Assembly (NCBI GenBank): GCA_965278965.1
Contig: OZ257127.1
Span: 1,302,001 to 1,366,000 of the forward strand
DNA: 64,000 nt
Reading direction: 5' to 3'
From: UBA10649 sp965278965
Lineage (GTDB): Bacteria; Actinomycetota; Actinomycetes; S36-B12
Shown: positions 1 to 8,156 of the stretch, one piece after another
Numbering within the stretch: position 1 is the first letter of the stretch
How the letters are laid out: each line of letters starts with the position of its first letter
Notes under the pieces: generated by a model
Told to the model about the DNA's origin: nothing
The model's database searches: none
What the model saw: the letters and a program-made list of their open reading frames with translations, nothing else
Translations under genes and position numbers: made by a program

Positions 1-804
1 GTCGATCAGCTCGGTCACGGTCGGGTTCTCCCCGCACACCGCGCAGTTCGGGTCCTTGCGGACCTTGAGCCTGCGGTACTCCATCGCGAGCGCGTCGTAC
101 ACGACCAGCGTGCCCACGAGCGGGTCGCCGATGCCGGCCAGCAGCTTGATCGCCTCGGTCACCTGGATCGAGCCGATCGACGCGCACAGGACGCCGAGCA
201 CGCCCCCCTCCGCGCACGACGGGACCATCCCGGGCGGCGGCGGATCGGGGTACAGGCACCGGTAGCAGGGGCCGTGCTCGGCCCAGAAGACGCTGGCCTG
301 GCCCTCGAACCGGTAGATCGAGCCCCACACGTACGGCTTGCCGAGCAGCACGCAGGCGTCGTTGACGAGGTAGCGCGTCGCGAAGTTGTCCGTGCCGTCG
401 ACGATCAGGTCGTAGTCGGCGAGGATCTCCAGCGCGTTGTAGGAGTCGAGCCGCTCGTCGTGGAGGTTCACCGTCACGTAGGGGTTGATCTCCCGCACGG
501 TGTCGCGGGCTGACTCCGCCTTCGACCGGCCGATGTCCGACTGGCCGTGGATGATCTGCCGCTGCAGGTTCGACTCGTCGACGGTGTCGAACTCGAGGAT
601 GCCGAGGGTGCCGACGCCGGCTGCGGCGAGGTACATCAACGCCGGGCTGCCAAGGCCACCCGCACCGATGCACAGCACCTTGGCGTTCCGCAGCCGACGC
701 TGACCGGCCATCCCGACGTCCGGGATGATCAGGTGACGGCTGTAGCGGCGAACCTCGTCGACCGTCAGCGCGTCGGCGGGCTCGACGACCGGGGGTAGCG
801 ACAT
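1..804 (-). CDS. moeZ: MoeZ/MoeB-type sulfur-carrier adenylyltransferase (partial, C-terminus beyond window)
   Basis: ThiF/E1-like enzyme that adenylates the C-terminal glycine of MoaD/CysO-like sulfur carriers before thiocarboxylation. The start (ATG at 804) reads MSLPPVVEPADALTVDEVRR, followed by the RYSRHLIIPDVG stretch typical of MoeB/MoeZ. Near the cut edge a CAVCGE zinc-binding Cys pair is visible. 268 residues are present; family members of about 390 residues add a C-terminal rhodanese domain, which would lie outside the window, so MoeZ rather than MoeB is an assumption. It follows the MoaD-like gene by only 2 bases, so it is the third gene of the riboswitch-controlled operon. Confidence 0.9.
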   Translation of the reverse strand, partial: MSLPPVVEPADALTVDEVRRYSRHLIIPDVGMAGQRRLRNAKVLCIGAGGLGSPALMYLAAAGVGTLGILEFDTVDESNLQRQIIHGQSDIGRSKAESARDTVREINPYVTVNLHDERLDSYNALEILADYDLIVDGTDNFATRYLVNDACVLLGKPYVWGSIYRFEGQASVFWAEHGPCYRCLYPDPPPPGMVPSCAEGGVLGVLCASIGSIQVTEAIKLLAGIGDPLVGTLVVYDALAMEYRRLKVRKDPNCAVCGENPTVTELID

Positions 805-806
805 CG

Positions 807-1088
807 TCAGCCTCCGGCGACGGCCGGCACAACCGACACGACGGTCGTCGCCGGGGTGTCGGTGTCGAGCCCGGACAGGAACCGGACGTCCTCGTCGTCG
901 ACGTACACGTTGACGAACCGGCGCAGCTTGCCGTCGTCGTCGAGGATGCGCGCGCCGATGCCGGGGGCCTGCGCGTCGAGGGCGCCGATCACGCCGGCGA
1001 CCGTCGCAGGCGCCGGGTCGACGGTGACCTCGGACGCGCCGTCGGCGTACGGGCGCAAGATGGTGGGGATGCGGACGGTGACGCTCAT
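807..1088 (-). CDS. MoaD/ThiS/CysO-family sulfur carrier protein
   Basis: Small beta-grasp sulfur carrier of 93 residues ending in Ala-Gly-Gly; the terminal Gly-Gly is the tail that is adenylated and thiocarboxylated. The start MSVTVRIPTILRPYADG is typical of actinobacterial MoaD-like/CysO proteins. The ATG overlaps the thrC stop in an ATGA tetranucleotide, so the two are translationally coupled, and the activating enzyme MoeZ follows directly. Coupling to a threonine-synthase-type PLP enzyme and a SAM riboswitch suggests that it donates sulfur for amino-acid synthesis rather than molybdopterin; that role is inferred. Confidence 0.9.
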   Translation of the reverse strand: MSVTVRIPTILRPYADGASEVTVDPAPATVAGVIGALDAQAPGIGARILDDDGKLRRFVNVYVDDEDVRFLSGLDTDTPATTVVSVVPAVAGG

Positions 1089-2374
1089 GCGGGGGTTCCT
1101 TCGGGGATCGAGGTAAGGGCTGCCACGGCCTCGTCGAGGCGCGGCCGGACGGTTGCCGTGACGCCGACCTGGTCGGCGATGGCGTCGAGGGTCTTCAGGC
1201 CGTCGCCGGTGTTGAGGATGACGGTCTCGGCGGTGGGGTCGAGCCGGCCGTCGGCGAGCAGACGTCGCAGCGTCGCGACGGTGACGCCGCCGGCGGTCTC
1301 GGCGAAGATCCCCTCGGTCTCGGCCAGCAGCCGGATCCCCTCGACGATCTCCTCCTCGCTCACCGCGCCGATCGCGCCGCCCGTGCGACGCACGACGTCG
1401 AGGGCGTACGGGCCGTCCGCCGGGTTGCCGATGGCCAGCGACTTCGCGATCGTGTCCGGCCGCACGGGCTTGACCGCGTCCCAGCCGTTGTCGAACGCCT
1501 GCGCGACGGGCGAGCACCCGGCGGCCTGGGCACCGAAGACGCGGTACGGGGCGTCCTCGACAAGCCCGAGGGAGACGAGCTCGCGGAACCCCTTGTCCAC
1601 CTTCACCAGCAGCGCACCGGACGCGATCGGCACGACGACCTGCTGCGGGAGGCGCCAGCCGAGCTGCTCGGCGACCTCGAAGCCCAAGGTCTTGGAGCCC
1701 TCGGCGTAGTACGGACGCAGGTTGACGTTGACGAAGCCCCAGGAGGCGGTGAACGACTCCCCGATCAGCTCGCTGCACAGCCGGTTGACGTCGTCGTAGT
1801 TCCCCTCGACTGCCAGCAGCGTGCCGCCGTACGCGGCGGTCGTGATGGTCTTGCCCGCCTCGAGGTTCGAGGGGATGACGACGACCGAGTCCTGGCCCGC
1901 ACGGGCTGCAGCCGCGGCGACAGCGTTGGCGAGGTTGCCGGTGGAGGCGCACGCGATCGTCGTCAGGCCCAGACGGCGAGCGGCGGACTGCGCGACCGCG
2001 ACGACGCGGTCCTTGAACGAGTGAGTCGGGTTGCCGCTGTCGTCCTTCACCCAGAGCCGACCGGTGATCCCCAGGGCGGCGGCGAGGTTGCGTGCGTCGA
2101 CCAGCTTCGTCAGGCCGGGGGCGAGGTTGGGCTCGTCGGCCGCCCACGGGGCGACGGGCAGCAGTGGCGAATACCGCCAGATGGACGCGGGGCCGGCCTC
2201 GATCTGCTCCCGGGTGACCGTGCCGAAGTCGTAGTCGACCTCGAGCGGGCCGAAGCACTCCGCGCAGGCGTAGGCGGCACCGAGGTCGTAGCGCGCTCCG
2301 CACTCGCGACAGGCGAGCGCGACCGCCGGGCCGAAGGCCAGTGCGGTAGCAGGGGTGTCGTGCAGCAGAGACAT
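1085..2374 (-). CDS. thrC: Threonine synthase-family PLP enzyme with N-terminal zinc knuckle
   Basis: 429-residue fold-type II PLP enzyme. An N-terminal zinc knuckle is formed by Cys22, Cys25, Cys37 and Cys40; the PLP lysine is in HSFKDR (about Lys121), followed by the ASTGNLANA phosphate-binding loop. Threonine synthase converts O-phosphohomoserine to threonine. This long Zn-knuckle type is distinct from the shorter ThrC usually found with hom and thrB. First gene of an operon with a sulfur carrier and MoeZ, behind a SAM-I riboswitch. That context makes a sulfur-incorporating reaction (for example homocysteine from O-phosphohomoserine and a thiocarboxylated carrier) a serious alternative. 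Start ATG at 2374 has an AGAAGGG ribosome binding site just after riboswitch helix P1. Confidence 0.88.
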   Translation of the reverse strand: MSLLHDTPATALAFGPAVALACRECGARYDLGAAYACAECFGPLEVDYDFGTVTREQIEAGPASIWRYSPLLPVAPWAADEPNLAPGLTKLVDARNLAAALGITGRLWVKDDSGNPTHSFKDRVVAVAQSAARRLGLTTIACASTGNLANAVAAAAARAGQDSVVVIPSNLEAGKTITTAAYGGTLLAVEGNYDDVNRLCSELIGESFTASWGFVNVNLRPYYAEGSKTLGFEVAEQLGWRLPQQVVVPIASGALLVKVDKGFRELVSLGLVEDAPYRVFGAQAAGCSPVAQAFDNGWDAVKPVRPDTIAKSLAIGNPADGPYALDVVRRTGGAIGAVSEEEIVEGIRLLAETEGIFAETAGGVTVATLRRLLADGRLDPTAETVILNTGDGLKTLDAIADQVGVTATVRPRLDEAVAALTSIPEGTPA

Positions 2375-2388
2375 AGCGAGGCCCTTCT

Positions 2389-2519
2389 CTCATCTTCCCG
2401 AGGTAGTCACCTCGGACGGAGTTGGCACCTGTCTCACCGGCCTCGAGCGAAAGCACGAGTGTGCGTGAGTTGGTTGCCGGGGCTTCACCGGGCCGTATCC
2501 CTCTGCCCCTCTGGATGAG
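2389..2519 (-). promoter_or_regulatory. SAM-I (S-box) riboswitch upstream of thrC
   Basis: Read on the minus strand, helix P1 is closed by CTCATC (2519-2514) and GATGAG (2394-2389). Inside are the S-box core blocks GAGGGA, then CGGCCCGGTGAAGCCCC and GGCAACC, and further on GGTGCCAACTCC, in the conserved order. The thrC ribosome binding site AGAAGGG lies immediately 3' of P1, 14 bases before the start codon, so SAM binding could control translation; no clear U-run terminator is seen between P1 and thrC. Binding is inferred from motif match only. Confidence 0.9.
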
Positions 2520-2520
2520 T

Positions 2521-2583
2521 GCTATTCAGTTGTGGGGCGAGACTGTAGACCACGATCCGAGCAGCCGCAAAACGCGGGGGTTC
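2521..2583. other. Intergenic spacer, riboswitch promoter region
   Basis: Holds the presumed promoter of the riboswitch-thrC operon on the minus strand, including TACAGT (2545-2550 on the complement) as a possible -10. The amine oxidase stop codon lies at its far side. No gene is seen. Confidence 0.4.
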
Positions 2584-3939
2584 TCAGCCGGCGATCACGC
2601 GGGCTGCCGCGAGGCCGCTCAGGTAGGCACCGTGCACGGTCCCGTAGTGCTCGCGATGGGTGGCCTCGCCAGCGAAGTGGACCCGTCCGAAGGCCTCGGC
2701 CAGGACGTCGCGGTCGACGGGGAGCATGCCGGCGGCGTTGAAGCTGTACCCGCCGCGCGTGTACCGCTGGCGGCCCCATCGGGTGATCTGCCAGTCCCGG
2801 GGCGCACGCACGGACCGGCCGAACATCCCACGCAGCGCGTCGAGCATGTCGTCGACGACCGCCCTGTCCGGGCGATCCTCGACGGCCCGGGCCGTGGACC
2901 CGCCCGTGAACGCCAGCAGGAGCGGCGCGCCGCTGGGGCGGGCGAGGGACACCCACTGCGGCCAGTTCGCGGCATCGGTGTCGAGGTGCTCGAGCCAGTC
3001 GACGTCGGTCGGCCAGAACGGCTCGTCGAACCGGAGGAACTGCTTGTCCAGCAGGCCGAAACCGATTCGTTCGATCGCCTGCTGCTTGGCGTCGGGAAGG
3101 ACCGGGTCGAAGTCGATGGCGCCGGCCTTGAGCAGCCCCAGCGGCACGGTGACGAGGACCGCGTCAGCCCTCTCCGAGTGCCCATCTGCGTCGGTGACGA
3201 CCACGCCCCCGGCCTCCTGCGCGACGCGGGCGACCCGCACCCCGGTGCGGATGGCCAGCCCCCGCGCCACGTGGCCGACAAGTCGGTCGTAGCCGTCGGG
3301 CAGCACCGCGTCGTCGCCGTCGCTGGGGTACCCGGCAGCCTCGCCGTAGCGGGCCGAGAGGCGTGCCGGATCAACGCCGTACTCCAGCGTGTGGTTGGAC
3401 ATCAGGTCGAACGCGAGCTGGATGCCCAGCGGGCTCCCAGCTTCCAGGTCGGGGCTGGCGAGCTCGATCGCTGCGGCGAGCGAGAGGTCCGGCGAGGAGC
3501 CCCGGGCGATCCGGCGCGCACGGCGCAGGACGGCATCGACCTCACGCGTGCCGTAGCCGTGCACGCCCGCTGCACGGGCGCGTGCCGTCACATAGAGCCG
3601 GTAGCTGTCGTAGCTGGTCCCGGACGTGACCAGGCCCGCATCGCGGGCGACCTTGCTCAGCGGGTTGTCGGCGGCCCCGTGGATCCACGACGCCCCGAGG
3701 TCGACCGGCAGGTCGGGCCACAGCCGGCTCGTACGGATCCGGCCGCCGATGCGGTCGCGTGCCTCGAGGACGATGACGTCGACCCCCCGGGCGCGCAGGT
3801 GACGCGCGGCCGCCAGGCCGGCCATCCCCGCGCCGACGACGATGACGCGTGCGGGCCGGTCGCGACGAGCGCCGGTCGTCAGCGCTCCGGCCGCGACCAG
3901 GGCGCCGGTCAGCCGCAGGAGGTCCCGCCGCCGGATCAC
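2584..3939 (-). CDS. Flavin monoamine/polyamine oxidase-like protein with Tat-type leader
   Basis: 451-residue FAD-dependent amine oxidase. The N-terminus VIRRRDLLRLTG is a twin-arginine-like signal followed by a hydrophobic stretch, so export by Tat is likely. The FAD dinucleotide fold GAGMAG is at residues 36-41 with the acidic end of strand 2 in VIVLEARDRIGGR; the C-terminal AGEATHREHYGTVHGA is the family FAD-binding signature. Substrate is likely an amine, polyamine or aromatic amino acid. The GTG start overlaps the stop of the upstream adenylating enzyme (GTGA), making it the last gene of the importer/ligase cluster, so an imported or released amine may be its substrate (inference). Confidence 0.87.
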   Translation of the reverse strand: MIRRRDLLRLTGALVAAGALTTGARRDRPARVIVVGAGMAGLAAARHLRARGVDVIVLEARDRIGGRIRTSRLWPDLPVDLGASWIHGAADNPLSKVARDAGLVTSGTSYDSYRLYVTARARAAGVHGYGTREVDAVLRRARRIARGSSPDLSLAAAIELASPDLEAGSPLGIQLAFDLMSNHTLEYGVDPARLSARYGEAAGYPSDGDDAVLPDGYDRLVGHVARGLAIRTGVRVARVAQEAGGVVVTDADGHSERADAVLVTVPLGLLKAGAIDFDPVLPDAKQQAIERIGFGLLDKQFLRFDEPFWPTDVDWLEHLDTDAANWPQWVSLARPSGAPLLLAFTGGSTARAVEDRPDRAVVDDMLDALRGMFGRSVRAPRDWQITRWGRQRYTRGGYSFNAAGMLPVDRDVLAEAFGRVHFAGEATHREHYGTVHGAYLSGLAAARVIAG

Positions 3940-5450
3940 CAGGACTCGAACGGGCCGTCGGCCAGCGCCTGCCGATCGACCTTGCCCCTCACGGTGATCG
4001 GCAGCCGGGCGTGCCGCATGACTGCGGCGGGGACAGCGTGCGGCTGGAGGCGGTCGGCGAGGGCGCCGTGCACTGTCGCGAGGGACACCTGCGCGGCCGG
4101 CTCGGTCTCGACGTGCGCGACGAGACGGGTGCTGCCGTCCGTGACCACGGGGACCGTGACCGCCGCGCGGATCCCATCGATGCCGAGGAGCACCGCCGTC
4201 ACGTCCGCCGGCGACGCGAGCCTCCCGCCGACCTTCACGACGTCGTCCATGCGTCCCTCGTGCCGGTACATCCCGTCGCCGCCGAAGGAGACCAGATCCC
4301 CGGACCGCCACCAGCGTCGTCCGTCGGGGTCGGCGTAGAACCGGGCGGCCGTCAGGTCGGGATCGTCGAGGTACTCGCTCGCGATCGCGCCGCTCACGTG
4401 CACCTCGCCGACGCCCGGCTCCAGGCCGTCGACCGGGGCGAGCCGGATGTCGTCGCGGAACAGGATCTGGCCGAGGTGGACGAGCCCCTCCTGCGGGGTG
4501 TCGCGCAGCGCGAACGAGTGGCCGATCTCCCGACCGCCCTCGCTGCTCGACAGCGTGTGCACGATGGTCGTGTCGGGGCCGAGGATGCCCCCCAGGCCGC
4601 GGACCTGCTCGTAGCGGAACCCCTCCGACCCGATGGCGACCCGGCGGACCGTCGGTAGAGGCACGACCCGATGCGCGGGCAGCTGGGCGAGCAGCCGGGC
4701 GAGCTGGGACGGCAGTGCCATCGACGTCGGCTCGAACCGGGCCATCTCGGCGAGAAACGCCGGCAGCCCTAGCCGAGCGAGATCGACAATGTGCACGGAG
4801 AACCCCGAAGCGATGTCGGTGAGCTGGTTGACACCCCACGACGAGTCGATGGGCATGACCAGCGGCTGGCGGCGCTCTCCCCCGGCCCGGGCGGCACGCG
4901 CGTCGCGTGACCGCCAGCGCTTCTCCATCGCGTTCCACGACACGACGATGCCCTTCGGCTCGCCGGTCGAGCCCGACGAGAAGATCACGACCGCTGGCTC
5001 GTCCAGGTCGGGGCCCGGGTCGCCCGTGGTGCTCGGTCCAGCCGGCGGCGCATCGACATCGATGGCCGTCGCGCCTGCGACGGACCTCAGGCCGAGCGGT
5101 CCCGCGAGGAAGACCCCCGGGTCCCCGGCGCGTCGGACGAGGCGCTCGACGAGCGCGTCGGGCGCGGACGCGTCGACCGGGAAGAACCTCACGCGGCCGA
5201 TGACGCAGGCCAGCACTGCCGCAACCGACGCCGCGGACCGGTCGACGAGCACGGGCAGGTACGCACCGGTCGGCGCGGTGGCCAGGGCCGCCCGCGCTGC
5301 CGCCGCCGTCGCCTCGACCAGCGGCACGAGCTCAGCGAACGTGATCGAACTGGCGGCGTCGCTGATCGCCGCCCGGTCGGGGTCCCGGGCCGCCCAGGCA
5401 AGCAGCCCGTCTCGGGGGGTTCGGCCCGACAGGCCGGTCGCTTCGCTCAC
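3936..5450 (-). CDS. Stand-alone AMP-forming adenylating enzyme (A-domain-like), copy 1
   Basis: 504-residue ANL-superfamily enzyme resembling an NRPS/DltA adenylation domain without a carrier domain. Core motifs: FSSGSTGEPKG (A3, about 157-167), WWRSGDL (A7), GRMDDVVKVGGR (A8) and the catalytic lysine motif RGKVDR near the C-terminus (A10). It should activate a carboxylate as acyl- or aminoacyl-AMP; the substrate is not predictable by eye. GTG start overlaps the stop of binding protein 1 and its own stop overlaps the amine oxidase start, indicating tight coupling. Clearly paralogous to the gene at 8157-9662. Confidence 0.87.
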   Translation of the reverse strand: MSEATGLSGRTPRDGLLAWAARDPDRAAISDAASSITFAELVPLVEATAAAARAALATAPTGAYLPVLVDRSAASVAAVLACVIGRVRFFPVDASAPDALVERLVRRAGDPGVFLAGPLGLRSVAGATAIDVDAPPAGPSTTGDPGPDLDEPAVVIFSSGSTGEPKGIVVSWNAMEKRWRSRDARAARAGGERRQPLVMPIDSSWGVNQLTDIASGFSVHIVDLARLGLPAFLAEMARFEPTSMALPSQLARLLAQLPAHRVVPLPTVRRVAIGSEGFRYEQVRGLGGILGPDTTIVHTLSSSEGGREIGHSFALRDTPQEGLVHLGQILFRDDIRLAPVDGLEPGVGEVHVSGAIASEYLDDPDLTAARFYADPDGRRWWRSGDLVSFGGDGMYRHEGRMDDVVKVGGRLASPADVTAVLLGIDGIRAAVTVPVVTDGSTRLVAHVETEPAAQVSLATVHGALADRLQPHAVPAAVMRHARLPITVRGKVDRQALADGPFESW

Positions 5451-6493
5451 GAGTCGCCGAGGGCGCGGTCCAGGAACGACGTGTCGAGGTACGCCTCCGG
5501 TGCCAGCGGCTGGTCGGCCTCGAGGATGTCGCCGACCGCGAGCCAGGCCTCCTGCGCCGCCTGGATCGCTTCAGTCGGAAGCGCGGCGGCAAAGGTGAGC
5601 GCCGGGGTGCTGCGGACGTCCTCCGGCGTGGACTCCAGCGCCGTGGCGAGGGCCTGGACCGTGGCGTCGTCCGCCTTGTAGTCGCCGCTTAGGTGGTCGC
5701 GAGCCGTGCGGGCCAGCGCCCGGACGAACGCCTGGCCGACCTCCGGCCGGTCGCGCAGGAGGTTCGGTCCCAGCAGGTAGGCGGCGCCGTACTCCCCGTC
5801 GTCGTAGCCGATGACCCGTTCGTACTTCCCGGTCTCCTCCAGCAGCGTGGTCACCGGCGCGTTCACCCAGGCCGCGTCCACGGCACCGGCATCGAGCGCG
5901 GCCGGCATGTCGGCGAGGTCGATCTTCTCGAAGCCGACGTCGCTGACACTGCGGCCCTGCGACTGGAGGTACCGGCTGATCGGCACCACGCTCATGCCGG
6001 CAGGACCGGAGATGGCAGCCACCTTCTCGACCGTCTTCGGCTCACCCGTTGCTGGGTCGATCGCGACGTAGAGCCCGTCGGCTGGGACCTTTGTCGCGCC
6101 AGGGAACACCACTCGGATGTCGGCGCCGCTGGAGATCGCGTTGAAGCTCGTCGCGTTGAGCCCGACGGCTGCGACGTCGGTCTTGCCCTGCGCCAGTGCG
6201 GGGATGGCGTCAGCCGACGGCAGGTCGACCCACTCGACCGTGAGGTTCTCCTTCTCGAGCTCGCCGAGGGAGTCGGCGAGAAGGACCGCTCCGAGGTACT
6301 CGGCCGCCGTCCCGAAGGAGACCGTGATCGTCGTCGGCTCGGCGAGCGGCTGCGGGTCCAGTCCGCCCGGCAGGTCCGTGGCGGAGCCGGACGAGGTGCT
6401 GCCCCCGCAAGCGGCGAGCGCCAGCGCCAGGGCCGTCACCGCGACGGCGCCGGCTCCCCGGCGTGCTCGACGGATGGTGGTGTGCATGCTCAT
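5447..6493 (-). CDS. ABC-importer substrate-binding lipoprotein (NMT1/SsuA type), copy 1
   Basis: 348 residues: basic N-terminus, hydrophobic core and lipobox ALAAC, so anchored outside the membrane. The mature part (GTAAEYLGAVLLADSLGELE, then ALAQGKTDVAAVGLNA) is typical of nitrate/taurine/thiamine-precursor binding proteins that pair with SsuBC-like permease and ATPase. Strongly similar over its whole length to the binding protein at 9670-10743, for example in the shared AGAVDAAWVNAPVTT. An in-frame ATG two codons downstream (6487) is an alternative start. The permease gene is 45 bases upstream. Confidence 0.88.
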   Translation of the reverse strand: MSMHTTIRRARRGAGAVAVTALALALAACGGSTSSGSATDLPGGLDPQPLAEPTTITVSFGTAAEYLGAVLLADSLGELEKENLTVEWVDLPSADAIPALAQGKTDVAAVGLNATSFNAISSGADIRVVFPGATKVPADGLYVAIDPATGEPKTVEKVAAISGPAGMSVVPISRYLQSQGRSVSDVGFEKIDLADMPAALDAGAVDAAWVNAPVTTLLEETGKYERVIGYDDGEYGAAYLLGPNLLRDRPEVGQAFVRALARTARDHLSGDYKADDATVQALATALESTPEDVRSTPALTFAAALPTEAIQAAQEAWLAVGDILEADQPLAPEAYLDTSFLDRALGDS

Positions 6494-6538
6494 CGCGTGT
6501 GCGTCCTCTCCGGCGACCCCCGTCGCCCGTGGCGCAGA

Positions 6539-7333
6539 CTAGACGCTGACGCGCACGGTCGCGACGGGCGCCGACCCGTGCCAGCGGGTGACCCGCGCAC
6601 CGATCTTCATGACGACCAACTGCAACGTGTAGCCGAGGAATGCGACGACGACGATGCCGACGAACGCGTCCTCGATCTTGAACAGAGCGCGCGAGTTGAA
6701 GATCACGTAACCCAGGCCGGATCCGCCGATGATGTACTCCGACGAGATCGTCACGAGGACGGCGACGGCGATCGCGACGCGCAGACCGGTGAACACCGAC
6801 GGCAGCGTCGCGGGCATGACGACGTGGACCAGCTCCTGGCGACGGGTGACGCGGAAGCTGCGCGCCGCGTCGCGGTACCCGCGCGGGATCTGGACGACGG
6901 CCTCCATCGTGTAGATCCACACGTAGAAGAACACCGTGAGGGAGACGAGCGCGATCTTGGGCGCCTCACCGAAGCCGAAGATCGTCAGGAACACCGGCAG
7001 CAGCGCGATCTTCGGCACGGTATAGATCGCCGACAGCGTGGGCTCGACGATTCGCCGGGCCATCAGGAACACCCCGGTCGCCAGGCCGACCGAGTAGCCG
7101 AGGACCCCGCCGATCGCGAAGCCGGCGGCGATCCGGGTGACCGTCAGGAGTGTGTCGCCGATCAGGTCGCCCTCGGCGACCATGCGGACGGCTCCCGTCG
7201 CGATGGTCGACGGCGGCGGGAAGAAGCGGTCGTCAATCACGCCGACGACCGTGAGCAGCTCCCAGAGCACGACCAGCGAGAGCGGGAGGATCCAGCCGAT
7301 ACGCCGGCGGCGGGCCTGGCCCGGTGCGCTCAT
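6539..7333 (-). CDS. ABC-importer permease (SsuC/NrtB-like)
   Basis: 264-residue inner-membrane permease of the binding-protein-dependent type with about six hydrophobic segments. The cytoplasmic coupling loop reads GYRDAARSFRVTRRQELVHVVMPATLP, here split as GYRDAARSFRVTRR and VVMPATLPS, matching the EAA motif of nitrate/sulfonate/taurine permeases. ATG start overlaps the stop of the ATPase gene (ATGA). It is the only permease of the cluster, so both binding proteins probably use it. Confidence 0.88.
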   Translation of the reverse strand: MSAPGQARRRRIGWILPLSLVVLWELLTVVGVIDDRFFPPPSTIATGAVRMVAEGDLIGDTLLTVTRIAAGFAIGGVLGYSVGLATGVFLMARRIVEPTLSAIYTVPKIALLPVFLTIFGFGEAPKIALVSLTVFFYVWIYTMEAVVQIPRGYRDAARSFRVTRRQELVHVVMPATLPSVFTGLRVAIAVAVLVTISSEYIIGGSGLGYVIFNSRALFKIEDAFVGIVVVAFLGYTLQLVVMKIGARVTRWHGSAPVATVRVSV

Positions 7334-8118
7334 CGGTGGGCCGAGGGCGTGCCGGCGTCGACCTGGCTGCGCAAGATGTGCCAGAGCTCCTGGCGCAGGT
7401 GCCCGAACTCGGGCTCGTCGCGCACGTCGAGGCTGCGCGGACGCGCGAACGGCACGACGCGGTCGGCGAGGACCTGGCCCGGTCGCGCCGACAGCACGAT
7501 CACCCGGTCACTGAGGATCAGGGCCTCCTCCAGCGAGTGCGTGATGAACACGACGGTGCACCGCAGCTCGTGGTGGAGGCCGAGCAGCTCCTCGATGAGG
7601 ATGTCGCGCAGGAGCGCGTCGAGGGACCCGAACGGCTCGTCCATCACGAGCAGGTCGGGCTCGACGGCTAGTGCGCGGGCGACGCCGACCCGCTGCTGCA
7701 TGCCGCCGGACAATGACGCGGGATAGGCATCCTCGAACCCGGACAGACCCATCCGCCGGACCCAGCCGCGTGCCCGGGCGTCCGCGTCGGCACGCGGGAT
7801 GCCGGACACGACGAGGCCGAACGCGATGTTCTCCAGGACGGTCTTCCACGGGAAGATCGCGTGGTCCTGGAACACGATCGCGGACGGGGTGACGGCCCCG
7901 CGTGTCTGGGCCGCCAGCGCGACCGTGCCGGCAGACGGCTCCGCGAGCCCGGCGAGGACCCGCGCGAGCGTCGACTTCCCACAGCCGGACGGACCGACGA
8001 CCGACACGAACTGGCCGCGCTCGATGTCGAGATCGAGCGGGCCGAGGGCGTCAATCCCGCTGCCGCCATCGCCATAGACCACGCGCAGGCCGCGCAGCGA
8101 CACCTCGGCCTCAGGCAT
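7330..8118 (-). CDS. ABC-importer ATP-binding protein (SsuB/NrtD-like)
   Basis: 262-residue nucleotide-binding subunit. Walker A GPSGCGKST, Q-loop VFQDHAIFPW, signature LSGGMQQRVG, Walker B LLVMDEPFGSLD and the switch His in FITHSLEEAL are all present. The FPWKTVLEN region is typical of nitrate/taurine/sulfonate importers. A TAGGGT hexamer six bases before the ATG predicts a leaderless internal promoter, so ATPase, permease, binding protein 1, ligase 1 and oxidase may form a unit separable from the upstream pair. Confidence 0.9.
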   Translation of the reverse strand: MPEAEVSLRGLRVVYGDGGSGIDALGPLDLDIERGQFVSVVGPSGCGKSTLARVLAGLAEPSAGTVALAAQTRGAVTPSAIVFQDHAIFPWKTVLENIAFGLVVSGIPRADADARARGWVRRMGLSGFEDAYPASLSGGMQQRVGVARALAVEPDLLVMDEPFGSLDALLRDILIEELLGLHHELRCTVVFITHSLEEALILSDRVIVLSARPGQVLADRVVPFARPRSLDVRDEPEFGHLRQELWHILRSQVDAGTPSAHR

Positions 8119-8124
8119 GGGCAG

Positions 8125-8130
8125 ACCCTA
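8125..8130 (-). promoter_or_regulatory. -10 element, leaderless start of ABC ATPase gene
   Basis: TAGGGT on the minus strand, 6 bases before the ATG at 8118; no ribosome binding site lies between. Confidence 0.5.
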
Positions 8131-8156
8131 CCGGCGCCTCGAGCGGGCGGAGCGGC

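Noticed and set aside
2422..4338. 638-codon open frame on the plus strand
   Set aside because: It lies antisense to the amine oxidase and adenylase, both with clear family motifs, and its translation is Arg/Pro/Asp-rich without recognisable domains: a GC-rich shadow.
2584..4635. Frameshift or fusion of amine oxidase with the adenylase (one long frame)
   Set aside because: The frame is open by chance through the adenylase region; the GTGA junction at 3936-3939 and Tat signal mark a separate start.
5693..7726. 677-codon open frame on the plus strand
   Set aside because: Antisense to the lipoprotein, permease and ATPase genes; composition is that of a shadow frame.
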